Shown in pieces: positions 1-11,483 of a DNA stretch of 64,000 nucleotides. Origin of the DNA: Teratosphaeria epicoccoides. Its lineage: Eukaryota; Ascomycota; Dothideomycetes; Mycosphaerellales; Teratosphaeriaceae. The translations under genes were made by a program, and so were the position numbers. Position 1 is the stretch's first letter; each line of letters begins with the position of its first letter. Below the pieces are notes generated by a model, which ran no database searches, was not told the origin of the DNA, and saw only the letters and a list, made by a program, of their open reading frames with translations. The stretch is from contig JADDMT010000018.1 in NCBI GenBank assembly GCA_021401465.1, positions 344,405 through 408,404 of the forward strand. The letters are read 5' to 3'.

Positions 1-2026
1 CATTGTAGACAGCGTCGGTCTTCTCGGCGAGCGCGAGAAGGTAGTTGATGCCTGTCCAATTTTCAAAGCGCAATGTATCGTATGGAATGCCTGTCGGACT
101 CACCGCTGGCGGCAGTGATTGTGATTGTGGTTGAGCTGGGAGTGTTGGGTCCGTGGTCACTTCGTCGTACAGTCTCCGCATCTCAACTTCGGGCAAACTG
201 ATGTCTTTGGGGATAGTTGCAAGCATGAGCGGCAGATCTTGTTGGCTCAAGTCTTGTGCAGCTGATATGTCCTTAGTTCGCTCTGCCATGACATCGAGGT
301 CGTCGCGCACATTTTCAAATTGACGACGGAGGTCTTCAACGTCGAGCGCGGGCTCCTCTTGATCTTTGTCTTTGACATCTGCTGTCCTGAGGTGGCTGAG
401 CACACCGTCCCTAATCTCCTTCCAGTTGCCATGACTGGCCATTGCTTCGCAAGCTTGCTCTGCAAATTCTATAGCACCGCTCGCTTTCGCAGCAGTGGCG
501 AGCAGATGATAGTCTGTCGGCTCTACCTTCTGTCCAGCCACCAGCCTTTCCGAGACCAAGTCATTCCAGCTTCTGGCTACGAGCTCTGGGTCGTTCAATT
601 TGCCAGCAGCAATCAGCACAGAGCGGCGCGTGACTTCGTTCGCTTGCAAGCCAAGCGCCTGCGCGTCCTTCAGCGCCACAGCAATGATTGACCTAGACTG
701 GCCGAAGCCAGCGAGGTTGATGATAATGGAGTTGAACGCGCTGATGCTTGGAGAGACTCCGTACCGCGCAGATATCACTAGCGCCTTTCTGATCAGAGCC
801 ATGATATCTGTCACTAGAGCTCTCTTCTCCCTCACGTCCAATGCTGCAATACCTTTCAGCCTGAGAATCTGAGTCATTGCGAAAATCAATTCGCCGACAA
901 GATTCCGAGAAATATAGTCCCTGGCCCCAAGATACATATATACGCACGATATCATCTGGCGTAATGCTTGCATGTGCTGCATCGGTGATGAAAGGCTTGA
1001 CTTGAGCCGCAAGGTGGCCAGAAACCGTCGTACGCTCTCGTGTGGTAGCTTGATACCAGCTCGGCAAGCCATGGCAAAGACAGTATACGCCTCCACTACT
1101 GGCCGCTCATCAAGAAAGAGTGTGATGAAGCGGGGTGGAGTCTGAGCTGGTAAGAGGCGCAAGGCAGTGTCCAGAGCCAAGTAAGCCTTCCGAGATTCGC
1201 CATGCATAAGCCGTGCGGTCAATATTCCTTGCAGCAAGACCATCGATATGCCTTTGACGTTGACGATCTGCTCTCGATCTGCAACGATAGCATTGTGCGA
1301 CAGATGGTATGTATTGAACGTGCCTGGAAACCTCTGTAATGCCTTTTGAAAGAGTGCCTCCATCTCCGCAAGTGGCGCGCCATTCAAAGCCAGCAGCTCG
1401 ATTGCCGCGCCGTAAACATCGTCATTGACATGCCTTTCGTCCTGTCCTTCTAACCAGGTCCAGAACTCAACACCAGCATCGCGTGCGCCGGACTCCTTGA
1501 AGAAAGAGATGAGATGCAAATGCGCTCTTGGGCTTGGCTCCAACTCTCCCTTCCGGATGAGCTCCACTAATCTGTCTGCAAAAGCGTGATAAATGTGCTT
1601 CTCTGCAAAGGTGGGCTTGGAGGCTGTCGATTTGTTGAGGAAGGTCCGTCGTCGGTAGCCTTCATGTAAGCCCTGTGCGAGTCGGAAAGTCTGCTCATGG
1701 TCGAGCAATTTGGAGAATGTTGTCGTCTCAAAGAGCTCATTCAACGTTTCGACATCAAGAGCCTGGCAGGCTTTCCGGACTGCCTGTTTGAAGGCCGTCT
1801 GCGCGACCTGCTGCGCTACGGATTCTTCGACAAGCCGCTGCTTTTCAGCGGCTCGTCGTTTGACATGCTTTGGGGTGATGTAGTGGCGTTTGTCACCAGA
1901 TTGCTGCAGGATGAGGCACGGCCGGCGCTGTACTCCAGAGCTCCGGTAGCCAGCGGCAAAGGTAGCGAGCCATCGTCGGTGCGCCTGAAGCTCTACTTGT
2001 GCCCGGCGCAGAGTGATATTTAACAT
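1..2026 (-). CDS. PPR-type mitochondrial protein (3' end outside window)
   Basis: The frame is open from the ATG at 2026 to the window edge (about 675 codons) with no stop, so the gene is truncated by the window. The first residues (MLNITLRRAQVELQAHRRWL) are basic and hydrophobic and look like a mitochondrial presequence. The body is a helical array with pentatricopeptide-like units, for example SPSISAFNSIIINLAGFGQ followed by a 30-40 residue helix pair, and EPTDYHLLATAAKASGAIEF. Such fungal proteins usually bind organellar RNA or assist complex assembly (the Neurospora CIA84 and yeast Aep/Pet-type factors are examples); which one this is cannot be told. It is transcribed away from the coatomer zeta gene, with only 185 bases between the two start codons, so a shared promoter is likely. 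The coding call is strong; the specific role is inferred. Confidence 0.82.
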   Translation of the reverse strand, partial: MLNITLRRAQVELQAHRRWLATFAAGYRSSGVQRRPCLILQQSGDKRHYITPKHVKRRAAEKQRLVEESVAQQVAQTAFKQAVRKACQALDVETLNELFETTTFSKLLDHEQTFRLAQGLHEGYRRRTFLNKSTASKPTFAEKHIYHAFADRLVELIRKGELEPSPRAHLHLISFFKESGARDAGVEFWTWLEGQDERHVNDDVYGAAIELLALNGAPLAEMEALFQKALQRFPGTFNTYHLSHNAIVADREQIVNVKGISMVLLQGILTARLMHGESRKAYLALDTALRLLPAQTPPRFITLFLDERPVVEAYTVFAMACRAGIKLPHESVRRFLATLRLKSSLSSPMQHMQALRQMISCVYMYLGARDYISRNLVGELIFAMTQILRLKGIAALDVREKRALVTDIMALIRKALVISARYGVSPSISAFNSIIINLAGFGQSRSIIAVALKDAQALGLQANEVTRRSVLIAAGKLNDPELVARSWNDLVSERLVAGQKVEPTDYHLLATAAKASGAIEFAEQACEAMASHGNWKEIRDGVLSHLRTADVKDKDQEEPALDVEDLRRQFENVRDDLDVMAERTKDISAAQDLSQQDLPLMLATIPKDISLPEVEMRRLYDEVTTDPTLPAQPQSQSLPPAVSPTGIPYDTLRFENWTGINYLLALAEKTDAVYN

Positions 2027-2211
2027 TGTTATCCTCAAGAAGAATTTCATGTGAAAGCAAGCCCAAAAGGGGGCAGCGGCAACACCCGCCGCCCTGCACT
2101 TGCCAGGCTGTTCACTTCAATGCCATTCGTTGCCAATGCCATAGCTGTCACCAACCCACTATACCCGCGCAGTCATAGCAAAGACTCCCTGGCGACTATA
2201 CAATCGCAACC

Positions 2212-2871
2212 ATGGCACCCAACATGTCGCTCTTCTCTGTCAACGCGATCCTCATCCTCAGCACCGACGACTCCTCCCGCATCCTCACGAAGTACTATTC
2301 TCCACCACATCCGCCCGTGAATGCCGCCCAGAACCATAATTATCCAGGCGCAAACCCTTATACTCAACTCAAAGATCAAAAGGCGTTCGAGAAGGGCTTG
2401 TTGGAGAAGACGGCGAAACAGACCAGCGATGTGATTCTCTACGACAACCGGGTGGTGGTATTCAAGGTGGAGAGCGATGTGATGCTATATGTGGTGGGAG
2501 GAGCGGACGAGAACGAGGTGTTGCTATATAATGTGGTTCTGGCATTGAGAGACTCCCTTAACATCCTCCTGAAGTAGGGAACCTGCGCATACCGTGGGGT
2601 TAGCCGGCCATGCTAACTTGCCTCCAGGAACTCCGTGGACAAGCGAACACTGATCGAAAACTACGACCTGGCTTCTCTCTGCATCGATGAGACCGTCGAC
2701 GACGGGATCATCTTGGAGACCGACCCGGTAGTGATTGCGAGCAGGGTCAGTCGGCCACCGCAGCAAGAGGTGCCGAACCTTCAAGGAGTCGATCTCAGTG
2801 AAGAGGGCTTGCTTAAGATCTACCAATTTGGCAAGCAGAAGCTTGGCGAGCGGTTACGGCAAGGTCTTTAA
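2212..2871 (+). CDS. RET3: Coatomer subunit zeta (COPI vesicle coat)
   Basis: Two exons, 2212-2573 and 2628-2871, with a 54-base intron (donor GTAGGG, branch TGCTAAC, acceptor CCTCCAG). The join reads NILLKNSVDKRTLIENYDLA without breaking the frame and gives 219 residues. The N-terminal SLFSVNAILILSTDDSSRIL, the central VLYDNRVVVFKVESDV-like strand and helix layout, and the IDETVDDGIILETDP segment are the longin/adaptin-small-chain fold of zeta-COP. Zeta pairs with gamma-COP in the F-subcomplex of COPI and works in retrograde Golgi-to-ER transport on cytosolic membranes. Length is a little above the yeast protein because of a loop around PVNAAQNHNYPGANPYTQ. It is divergent with the PPR gene. 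Confidence 0.95.
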
Positions 2872-3019
2872 AGCTTGGAGCGGACATTGGATGTTGTGTG
2901 GGTATGCATAGCGATGGCGTTCAGCTGTCACATGGAGCTAGGCTGAATCCGGAAATTAGTTGCTCACAATGATCCTTTTTGACTCCGCATATATGCTATC
3001 TAGTGTATATCGTAGAGGC

Positions 3020-5169
3020 TCATGCTACAATTATGCCCCGCATTCTCGACAGTGCCGCGGCCAGCTCCATTCTCCTCACGCCGACCAGCTCACCGCCGGC
3101 TAGCGATGCGGGCAAACACTTGTCCACACCCAGTGTTTGCTCGAGTGCTTGCAGCAGACTCTCGAGCGGTGCACTGCAACCCAAAGTTAGCATGACTGCA
3201 TGTGCGCTGCGAGAACATGGCGGACATACGTAGCTTGTCTAGTGCGCTGAGCAATCTCTGTCAAGAGCGTCGATATCGTGCGAGACTGACCAATCTCAAT
3301 GATCTGGTCCAGTCCGTTAATGTCAATACCAGGTTCAGCTTCCGAAGGATCATCGACCGCGTTGCGCTCCTGCGGTTTCAAAGCGATGAAACGCTTCCTC
3401 AGTGCGTACGGTTCACGCAGCCCACTGAGATCAACTCTCATACTCCGCTTCGGCTTAGATCCATACTCGGATGCTTGAGCGACCTGTGACGGATACTGCT
3501 CGACTACCTTCTTTGCCTCAGCTGTAATTGAGCGTGGCACGTAGCCTTCCATTGCAATAACGTGATCAGCCACTGACAACCAGTCTCCAAGCCCGCCGAT
3601 AACAATGACCGTGCTGACGCCATGTTGGTTGTACAGCGCCTTTGCTTTTGTTACGAGGGGCGTGATTGGCTCTTGACGGATCAGAGACTGCATGCGCTGG
3701 TCACGAACGAGCAAGTTGGTGGCAGAAGAGTCTTCATCGATCAGCAATGTCTTACTGCCGGCTTCGAGAGCCTCTTGAATATTTGCAGCCATTGAGGTTG
3801 ATCCTGAGGCATCATCGGTAGAGAATCTGGTGGTCTGCTTGCCACCCGGCAGAGTCGAGATGAATGGGCTGATGTCTATTGAAGTCACGCTCCTTCCATC
3901 TTCGGCACGGATTTTGACCGCTGTAGGGTCTGTGACAACGAACTCTCGACCGTCGTCTGGTATGTGGTTGTAGATACCGAGCTCAAGGGCTTGTAGCAGC
4001 GTCGATTTGCCATGAAACCCGCCACCTGTGAGTAAGGTGATTCCACGGAAGATCCCCATGCCAGTCACGGTTTTGCCATCTGGGAGCTGGAAGCTGACTT
4101 CAAGTTCTGATGGCGCCTTGAAGCGCACGGCCTTTTTTGAGTCCATTGGCGCCGCGGAGGCTCCAGACGCTCTTGGCAGTACAGAGCCGTTGGCTACGAA
4201 ACCAATGAGCCCTTTAGCGATAGCCCGAGAACGCAGTGTTGACTGCGCTTCAGCTGACGTGACATGACGCCTCAGCTTGGCTTGATCGAGATTCGCATGC
4301 ATCAATGATTGCCGGATCAAGGTCACCAAGTTGACGACCAAGATTTGATGCGCCTCTTGGCCAAGGATGGTACGTCCAGCAGCCGGCAATGATGTCGTGA
4401 ATCGAAGCTCGATATTGTTCCCTGCAATAATAGCACTAGTCCTAGGCAGAATCTCTTGTCCAGGTGCGTTGATGTTGAAGCTACCGCCCTTGGCACCAGA
4501 CCATCCACCACCGCCAGTCAAGTTGCGATCCATGTGCTTTTCGCGGATCATGTTGGCGCAGACGCGGGTCACGAAGTCGCAAAGGGCAATGCGTCGCACG
4601 TCGGGCTGCAAATATTCATCGGGCAGGCCGGTTTGTCCCCATGGAACGCTTGCTCTGACTTTCGAAGGCGAAGCGTAGGCATCTCCTTGGACATGGTCGA
4701 TTGACAACGTGAAGTTAGGAGACTGTGTGAAGTCATACTTGCCCAGCAATCGTCTGTATGCTCCTGAATCAGATCTTAGCCCATGCGTCCTTACCTGTAA
4801 CTTCTTACTGCTGTGCTGCAAAGATCGTTCGGAGGACGTGGCGCGTTCAAGACCAAGTGACAGGCAACGACTCCATCGAGAAATATCTTCGGTATTTCAT
4901 GCGTTTGAGAGATGATGGGCAAACGTATCATTGCGGCGCATTTGGCCATCGCTTCCAAGACTCAAACGATGACCGCTGACTCAAGAGACATTGGACCTAC
5001 CATATTGCTGACCATCAATGGCGGCCAGATCGCTTTGCAGTCGTTTCCAGTCGCGTGGACCACTGAACGCAGACTCGGGAGATTGCGGTTGTGCATTCTC
5101 CAAATGGCCGCCTCTGCCGCGCCCGCCGCCACGATAGTATGCGCCTCTGCCCCGCCCGCGTCCTGCCAT
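3020..5169 (-). CDS. ABC-class ATPase (PF09818-type, uncharacterised family)
   Basis: Three exons: 5169-5001, 4763-3230 and 3173-3020 (618 residues). The first intron is 237 bases; the second is 56 bases (GTATGT, TGCTAAC, TTGCAG). Reading through the second intron gives a short wrong tail; the spliced end reads APLESLLQALEQTLGV and stops at 3020. The N-terminus is an RG-rich tract (MAGRGRGRGAYYRGGGRGRG) followed by a conserved start of the family (LAAIDGQQYGAYRRLLGKYD). Walker A (TGGGFHGKSTLL) lies near residue 303, an STSMAANI signature-like region and Walker B (KTLLIDEDSSA) near 393. Bacterial and fungal members of this family are annotated only as predicted ATPases of the ABC class; no substrate is known and there are no membrane segments, so it is a soluble ATPase. 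It shares a 274-base divergent promoter with the SSXT-like gene. Confidence 0.9.
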
Positions 5170-5443
5170 TTTCGCTGTTGTTTCAACGTCTTGTCCGAAT
5201 TCCCGGGATGTGGCAATACCCAGGATGGCAATACCCAGGATGATAGATTGATAATGCTTCTCGTGCTAATTCCAGGGAGCACCAAGGCACGTGTCTCCTC
5301 ATCAAGGGTCGCAGAAACTTTGTCAGGCATCCGCCCAACGTCGGGTGGGGCCGTGCTTAGCCCCGATCTGGAGTTCATCACGGCTTTGACGGTAACTTCG
5401 GCAGACAACGAGCGTGAAAAGAAAAGCATATACGCCAATCAAA

Positions 5444-6423
5444 ATGTCCCAGATCGCGGGGTTGGCAGTTCATCAGCACATGGGATATGCATACAACCAG
5501 ACGCCTTATCCAGGCCACGCAGGGAGTCAAAGTTTCGCAATCGATAATGGCGCAAGTTTTCCTGGTAAGCAGCAGCGTCTTGTCTCACTCCATTCGGTCG
5601 GTGCTGCGGCCTGCCTGCCCGCCGTCTGCTCTCTGCCAGTCTTCTGCCCTCAGTCGCTGCTTCCCTGAGTCTAGCTGCTGCACGAGGAAGGCGCGTGCCA
5701 GCTTTCGGGAGTCCTGGCAAGCCAGGCGCTCCTTCCACTTCGGGTTTCGCGACTGACACAGCCAATCATGCAGGCGCGCCATCGTATTCCTACTCCCCCC
5801 CGGCATACACACACTCGGTGCCACAAGCTGCGGTAGTGCAGCCTCCACCTCATTCGCAGCAATCCCAGCGGTCCCACCAGTCCCACCAGCAGCCCCCAGA
5901 GCCGGCGAAACAGCAGACATCTATGGCCGCCCCTCCTTTACTTCCACAATCGCCTGCCACTAGCAGCCACACCGGCGCCAACGCTGCCTCCACACCCTCG
6001 ACCCCCAAATCCCCCGGCACGCGGCAACGGGAACAGCAGCGCATGGACCTGCTGATGGAGATCAATGTTGAGCTCCTGCAGGAGGTCAGCAAGCTGCAAG
6101 CAGAAGGCAAAGGCGGCGCTACCACACCTCAGCACGCCGCGCAGCTGAAGCAACAGGGCCAGCCCTCAGACTTGGCCTCGCAGGAATATATTGATGCTCT
6201 ACGGCACGTTCAGGCCAATTTTACCTATTTGATGCCTGCAGCCCAGGGTGACGCATCCAAGACACCGCAAGGACCTGCCTTTCTGGGCCCGCCAGCGCAT
6301 ATGCGACACTTGCAGTCGAAGTACGATCAGCTTAAGGAGCTATTTCCTGGCTGGTCAGGAGTCGATCAGCGAGGCGGTAATTCGTCAGCCTCGCCTCAGC
6401 CGAATGGTGTGGCGGCGACATAA
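5444..6423 (+). CDS. SSXT/SS18-like SWI/SNF subunit (Snf11-like)
   Basis: Exon 1 is 5444-5564 (ATG in AAAATGTCCC context); the intron starts GTAAGC at 5565. Two in-frame acceptors fit, CCTCAG (exon from 5654) or GTCTAG (exon from 5675); exon 2 ends at the stop at 6423. The first half is Pro/Gln/Ser-rich and disordered. The second half holds the recognisable core: LLMEINVELLQEVSKLQ followed by SQEYIDALRHVQANFTYL, the two-helix pattern of SS18/SSXT and yeast Snf11, where a conserved helix binds the SWI/SNF ATPase module. The tail KYDQLKELFPGW is also typical of filamentous fungi. Role by family: nuclear chromatin remodelling cofactor. Family assignment rests on the helix pattern only, so it is moderately sure. 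Confidence 0.72.
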
Positions 6424-7104
6424 GCCCTGCTGGTGCGTACGACTTGACGATCCTCTTCTGTAGATTGAGCGGCGCAATTGGACCTTGAGCGGGCTGGCGT
6501 GTTTAGTAGTAAGCATGGTGTCGTCCTGCATAGTACGAGTGGCTCCTCTTGTCGAGCATTCTGGGTCAGTTGGAATCATCTGGTGAGCGTTTTGAGGGAG
6601 GAATGGCTCGTTTTGCACGCTTTTGCTTTGGGCTTATTCTGTACATTATCTTGTAAACTGAAATTGATCAGTAATGTCCTTTCGTCCTTCTCGTCTTAGA
6701 CTCGTTTCGATCTGCTTTCATAGCAGGCTGTTCAGACGTGGGCATTCACTACGGTCCCACACTTTACCACGACCGGCACGTGACATTTCGGGTTTGTGCC
6801 TTCCAAATGCGGGGTGGAGAGATAAGGGACGCGGCCGCCCGTTGACAGGAGCAACAGTCTTTGGTAGAACGTGGAGATGAACCGTTTGAAGCAGCCGTCC
6901 TGGGTTGCGAATGTATACAGACTTCAAGTTCACACTAAACGCTATGACGATAGAAAATGCTTTTGCCGATGCTTGGTTGAGTCGCTGAAATGCTGGACGC
7001 CTTTTACCCAATATGCAGTTTACCCGCGCACATCCATGTGGTTAGTAATAAAGCCTACGCTTGAAATCAGATCCTGGCGTCTCCCCTTGCGCTGTCCGTT
7101 GCGT
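6424..7104. other. Intergenic, two 3' ends meeting
   Basis: Converging 3' ends of the SSXT-like gene and BFR1. Short open frames here lack codon structure and splice partners. T-rich stretches after 6600 fit 3' UTR sequence. I see no further gene. Confidence 0.6.
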
Positions 7105-8838
7105 CTATGCGCCGCCCGCAGGAGCAGTCGCGTCCTCGATCTTGGCCTTTTCAAGATCCTCGGTGGCATCGGCGACAGCGTCCTTCTCCTGCACCTGCTG
7201 AGCGCTTGCAGATGCGGAGCCGTTGACTTGCTGCTTCTCAGTAGCCGGCTTGCGGGCGGTCTCAGTCGAGCGCTCGCCTTGCTTGGTCTCGGCCTCATTG
7301 GCCTCAGCCTCGAGCTTGTCAATTTCAGCCTGTGCCTTGGCAACGTTCTGTGTCGTGTCAGCTTCACGTCATGACCATACATCGTGCGTGCATTACTCAC
7401 CTCCTTGGTCTTGCGGTCTTGGTCGCTCTTCCAGAAGTCAATCTTCTCCTTGAGCTTCTCAACAACAGCAGGCACGTCAGCTTGCGACATGGGTGGGTCA
7501 ATGCCCAGACGGCCAAAGCTGTCGATGGTGCCCATGTCCAAGTTGAACTTGCCCTCTGGCGCGGGAGAAGAAGTGCCGGCAGCCTGGCCACGGCCGCGCT
7601 GGTTCTTCTTCTTGCCCCCACCGCCGACAAAATAGTTCTCTTCCTCATCGCCCTTCTTCTTCAATGCGGTGCCCTTGATGCCTGAGGCGTCAATCGTGCG
7701 GGAAGCTGTAGCGGCAAACTTGCCAGGTCCAGACGCCTCTTGCTTGGTAACAGAGTTCGGGTCGAAGTGCCCGAGCAAGCTGCGGGCCACACGGAGCTCA
7801 TTCTCGTATGCTGGTGCACTGGCATCATCTAGCTTAGCCTTCGCAGCTTCCTGTCTCCGGCCCCGATGGTATGCCTCGTTCTCTGCGCGCCTTTTCTCGT
7901 CGCGTATCCGTCTTGCTTCACGCTCGTAGTCACGTGCCGCACGGCTGGCCTGGTAGTATCTGTCTTTGATTTCTTTGACCGTGAGGTACTTCTTTTGCTG
8001 ATCGTCATGAGCTTTTGTTCGCTCGTCTCGCAGAGTCTTGAGGTTTTTGTATACGTCGTCCTGCTCTGCCTTAATCTTGTCGAGTTCAGTCTGAATCTGG
8101 GTGTACCGCTCACTCAGCGCCCTTGACTCCGGGTCGTCCATGGTCTTGCGAAGCTCAGCAATCTCGGCCTTGAGCTGGTCGATGCCCTTCTGCGCGTCGT
8201 CCAAGGTGCCAAAGCTCTTCTTCTGCCTGTTTAGCTGCGAGATGTCCGCCAAAGCCTTCTTCTCGTCGACAATACGCATGTTGCCAGAGTCCACTTGCTT
8301 CTGCAGACGGTCGATCTCCTTCTGGATGTCGTCGACAGACTTGAACTGCGACTTGCTCCGTTCGGTCTTCTGCTTGTTGACCTGTTCCTTGAGTCGATCA
8401 TCCTTGCGCTTGATCTGGTCCAGAATCTGGCCTCGAGAAGACTTGCTGGACTGCTGCTGGGTGCGGATCTGTTGGAGCTCGGCGCGAAGTTCCTGTTGAT
8501 GCTTCGAAATGGGCGAGTCCTTGTTGTTGGGCTGAGCAAGATCAAGCCTCGATCTTATTGATTTCTGTGCAAGGCATCAGTATGGTGCCAGAGCCACTCT
8601 GATGTCTTAGGGCATGCAGGCACACGAAGTGCCAATGCGTGGACCCGGCGGGACATTGACTTACGAACTTCTCTTCAGCTGCGCGCAACTCCTTCTCAGC
8701 CTTTGCAAGCTCAATCTTGTATTTCTCCTCGTCGGGTTTCTCTGGTTTGCTTGGCGCAGATGCCTTGGTATCTTTTGGCTGTGCGCCAGCGTCCATAGTC
8801 GAGAGTATCGCAGCGGACGGGGTTGCGAGGTCCGCCAT
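7105..8838 (-). CDS. BFR1: BFR1-like mRNA-associated coiled-coil protein
   Basis: Three exons: 8838-8665, 8564-7401 and 7347-7105 (526 residues), introns of 100 and 53 bases. The joins read AAEEKFKSIRSRLDLAQPNN and DRKTKENVAKAQAEIDKLEA. The stretch LDLAQPNNKDSP, the RLQKQVDSGNMRIVDEKKAL block and the long charged coiled coil are the hallmarks of yeast Bfr1. Bfr1 binds polysomes and mRNP complexes at the ER and affects secretion and nuclear segregation. A G-rich/basic segment (VGGGGKKKNQRGRG) near residue 330 may contact RNA. The C-terminus ends DATAPAGGA. If the second intron is read through, the frame ends in a basic low-complexity tail that is not part of the protein. Confidence 0.93.
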
Positions 8839-9415
8839 TTTGGAGGATGTCGCAAGCTTGCGTTGGATCTCAAAATCCCTCTGCTGATGTATACTGCTTC
8901 GAGGAAGTTAGGTCAGGTCGATTGGCACCAAATATATGCCAAACTTATTTCAGCCGGCAGTGCAAATTGCACTTGACAGGTGTTGCAGGGAAAATAATAA
9001 AGTAGAGCAGGAGCGGAGTGAAGGCAAATCACCGAGTCAAGTATTGGTACCGGGTCCCTGAATTCTTGGCAGTTCTCCATCCACTTCAATGGTAATCTGA
9101 TTTGCTCTGCTCGCAAAAAGTCAAGAAGATGGAGATATTTGAGGACGAATGATGCAAAGATATATGGAGTGTACTAAGCAGATTGAAGGAAGATTCAGCA
9201 GAGCTCCTGATTGTGAAAGAGGACATGCGTCCTGCTGTCTTGCTGAAGTCTGCAGCCTTTCACATGTCCTTCAAATGGAGTGACAATGCAGAATGCGTTC
9301 ACCCGTCCTTGAGGCCTGGAGACCGTCCATTAGGCAGTCGCAGAAAAGGATTTTCAGAGCACGTGATTGCTGGACTCGACGAGCACACTAAGAGCCTCGC
9401 AGGAGATGTGTGCAA

Positions 9416-10234
9416 ATGGACAACGAGGTTGTAGCGAACACCTTTGGTGGGATAGGTGCGGTATGCTGGTGCATTCAGCTGCTCCCGCAAATATGGCTGA
9501 ATTATCGCCGGCATTCAGCTGAAGGGTTGTCCTCTGCATTCATGATATTCTGGGCATGCGCTGGCATTCCTCTGGGAGTGTACAACATCGTTGCAGACTT
9601 GAACATTGCTCTCAAGGTACAACCGCAGATATTGACCAGCTTGAGCTTGGTGACGTGGGGCCAGTGCTATTACTATCGATGCAAATGGAGAGTTTCGAGA
9701 GCATGTGCCTTGTTTATGCTAGTGGTGGCTGTCATGGGTGGCGTCGAGCTAGGCTTGGTCTTTGCTCTAAGGCATGGTCTTGAAAGAGGAATTGAGTGGC
9801 CAAAAACCTTGATGGCGGCTCTTGCAGCGCTCTTGCTTGCGCTGGGCGTGCTTGAGCAATACGTCTCGATCTGCAAGCACAGGAGCGTGGAGGGTATCTC
9901 GTATTTGTTCTGCGGTATCGATGCCCTGGGCGACGTCACTTCCATCGTGTCTGTGATCTTCGAACCGAAACTGGTCGTCGTGAGTCTGATCGCTTATGCG
10001 GTCGAGCTCGTCCTCTGGTGCGGTGTCTTCGCATTCGGCGCCTTCTACCGGTTGCTACCCTGGATCCAGGAGCACTTGAAAAATGATGGAGCGCGACAGC
10101 GAGGCTTGAGCGAGAGGCACACTGCAATTGTCGTAATGCAGGATCTTCCGTCCTCGACGTCTGTCTTTCGTACACCTTCTGGACAGTGTGAGCTAAGATC
10201 ACGGACCACAGTCGCTCCTGCCTTGGTTGAATGA
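9416..10234 (+). CDS. PQ-loop repeat membrane protein
   Basis: Single exon, 272 residues, ATG at 9416. Seven hydrophobic segments are visible. Two PQ-loop motifs lie in the usual places: LLPQIWLNYRRHSAEGLS near residue 25 and the degenerate second copy VLEQYVSICKHRSVEGIS near 145, where the proline-glutamine is replaced by EQ. Family members such as yeast Ypq1-3 and human cystinosin/PQLC2 export amino acids from vacuoles or lysosomes. Substrate cannot be read from sequence. The C-terminal 50 residues are hydrophilic. The gene runs divergently from BFR1 with a 577-base spacer. Confidence 0.85.
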   Translation: MDNEVVANTFGGIGAVCWCIQLLPQIWLNYRRHSAEGLSSAFMIFWACAGIPLGVYNIVADLNIALKVQPQILTSLSLVTWGQCYYYRCKWRVSRACALFMLVVAVMGGVELGLVFALRHGLERGIEWPKTLMAALAALLLALGVLEQYVSICKHRSVEGISYLFCGIDALGDVTSIVSVIFEPKLVVVSLIAYAVELVLWCGVFAFGAFYRLLPWIQEHLKNDGARQRGLSERHTAIVVMQDLPSSTSVFRTPSGQCELRSRTTVAPALVE

Positions 10235-10672
10235 AGGTCCGCAAGCCGCCTGAACCATTGACCAATACATCGAGCAACACATCCACAATCACGCACCACG
10301 GTGATTTTCTCGCCAACTGAATAACAGCATGTGATCCATCGATCACATCTACACAGGTACATGTCGCTCTCCACATTGGTCCTTTGTTCAACATTCGCAG
10401 AGCCTCGTTTCAGCAAAGCTGTAGCGCGCCTTCCCAATACTTAAACTCTGTGCATGTGTTACAGGGCCCACTTATGTGGCACGCGCACGATCTTGGCCAC
10501 GCGCTCCTGTCCAATCTGTACATCGAGTGGCGTTGACATTGACCTTCGACATCGCATGGTTTGCTGATGACAAACATCACTCACCAGCATCACACTCGTC
10601 AGCAAACACTATCTCCTCGACCATATACCGCACATTGTACAAGCACACATATCAGCACACCACCTACGCAGA

Positions 10673-11483
10673 ATGGAGTCGTCGACCGACAAGCAGATCA
10701 ATAGCGGAACCAGTATGTGTCGCAGCTTTGACCTTACATTTCCATCATGCTAATGGCTTGACAGCCACCCCTGGCACCAAGCACGCTCAGACCATGTCGA
10801 CCGACTGGTATTACAAGTGTCGGGTCCGCGACGACGACGAGCAGACCATGGTCACCTCCGTCACAGGCGACAGCGGCAGCGCACAAAGCGCTCACGTGCC
10901 CCACGTCCCGCTCAACAGTCCAGAGCAGTCTTATGCTCCGTCCCTAGACAGTGACTTCGATAAGAAGGTCCGGGAGCTGGCCAAGAAATTCAACGACTCG
11001 TCACTTCCTGACACCGCGAGTCAACCGACCTCTGTGTCGAATGAAGAGAAAGGTACGGCGCGTCGCGCACACTTGCGCAGCAAGTCCCGCGACTACTATC
11101 CTGGTCCGAGGCAGTCGTCGAAGAGAAGATTCGCGCCAAGCAGATCAGTAGGAGAGTCGCTGATCAGAAAACTCGCAGGTGAGGCCCACGAGCGCCATGT
11201 CAAGGCTGCGTCGATCGACATCGGCCTCCTGAAGCTCGCCAATTCCACTGAGTCGTTCGGCAAGAATAACGTCCGTGACCCTAAGCAAGGTGTCATGGAG
11301 TACAGCCAATGGGCCAGTTACGCCGAAGAGGACGTGACCCACAGCCTACAGCGCCTCGCTAGGCTTGCTCGTGATCTTCACCAAAAGAACAACAGCAAGA
11401 CCGTCGAGCAGTATTACAGCGAGTATCTTACCAAGCTCATCAAGGCTGCTGAGCTCAAATTCGATCCGAGGGCGCTGCTTTGA
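10673..11483 (+). CDS. Hypothetical protein, disordered with helical C-terminus
   Basis: Not recognised. Two exons, 10673-10712 and 10765-11483, joined over a 52-base intron with near-consensus signals (GTATGT, GCTAATG, TTGACAG); the join reads INSGTTPGTKHAQTM and gives 252 residues. A longer single-exon reading that starts upstream lacks an ATG and ignores this intron, so it was not used. The N-terminal half is Ser/Asp-rich and low complexity, the middle is basic (RRAHLRSKSRDYYPGPRQSSKRR), and the last 90 residues form amphipathic helices (VTHSLQRLARLARDLHQKNN, VEQYYSEYLTKLIKAAE). No signal peptide or membrane segment is seen; a nuclear or cytosolic location is inferred from the basic tract. 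Confidence 0.65.
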
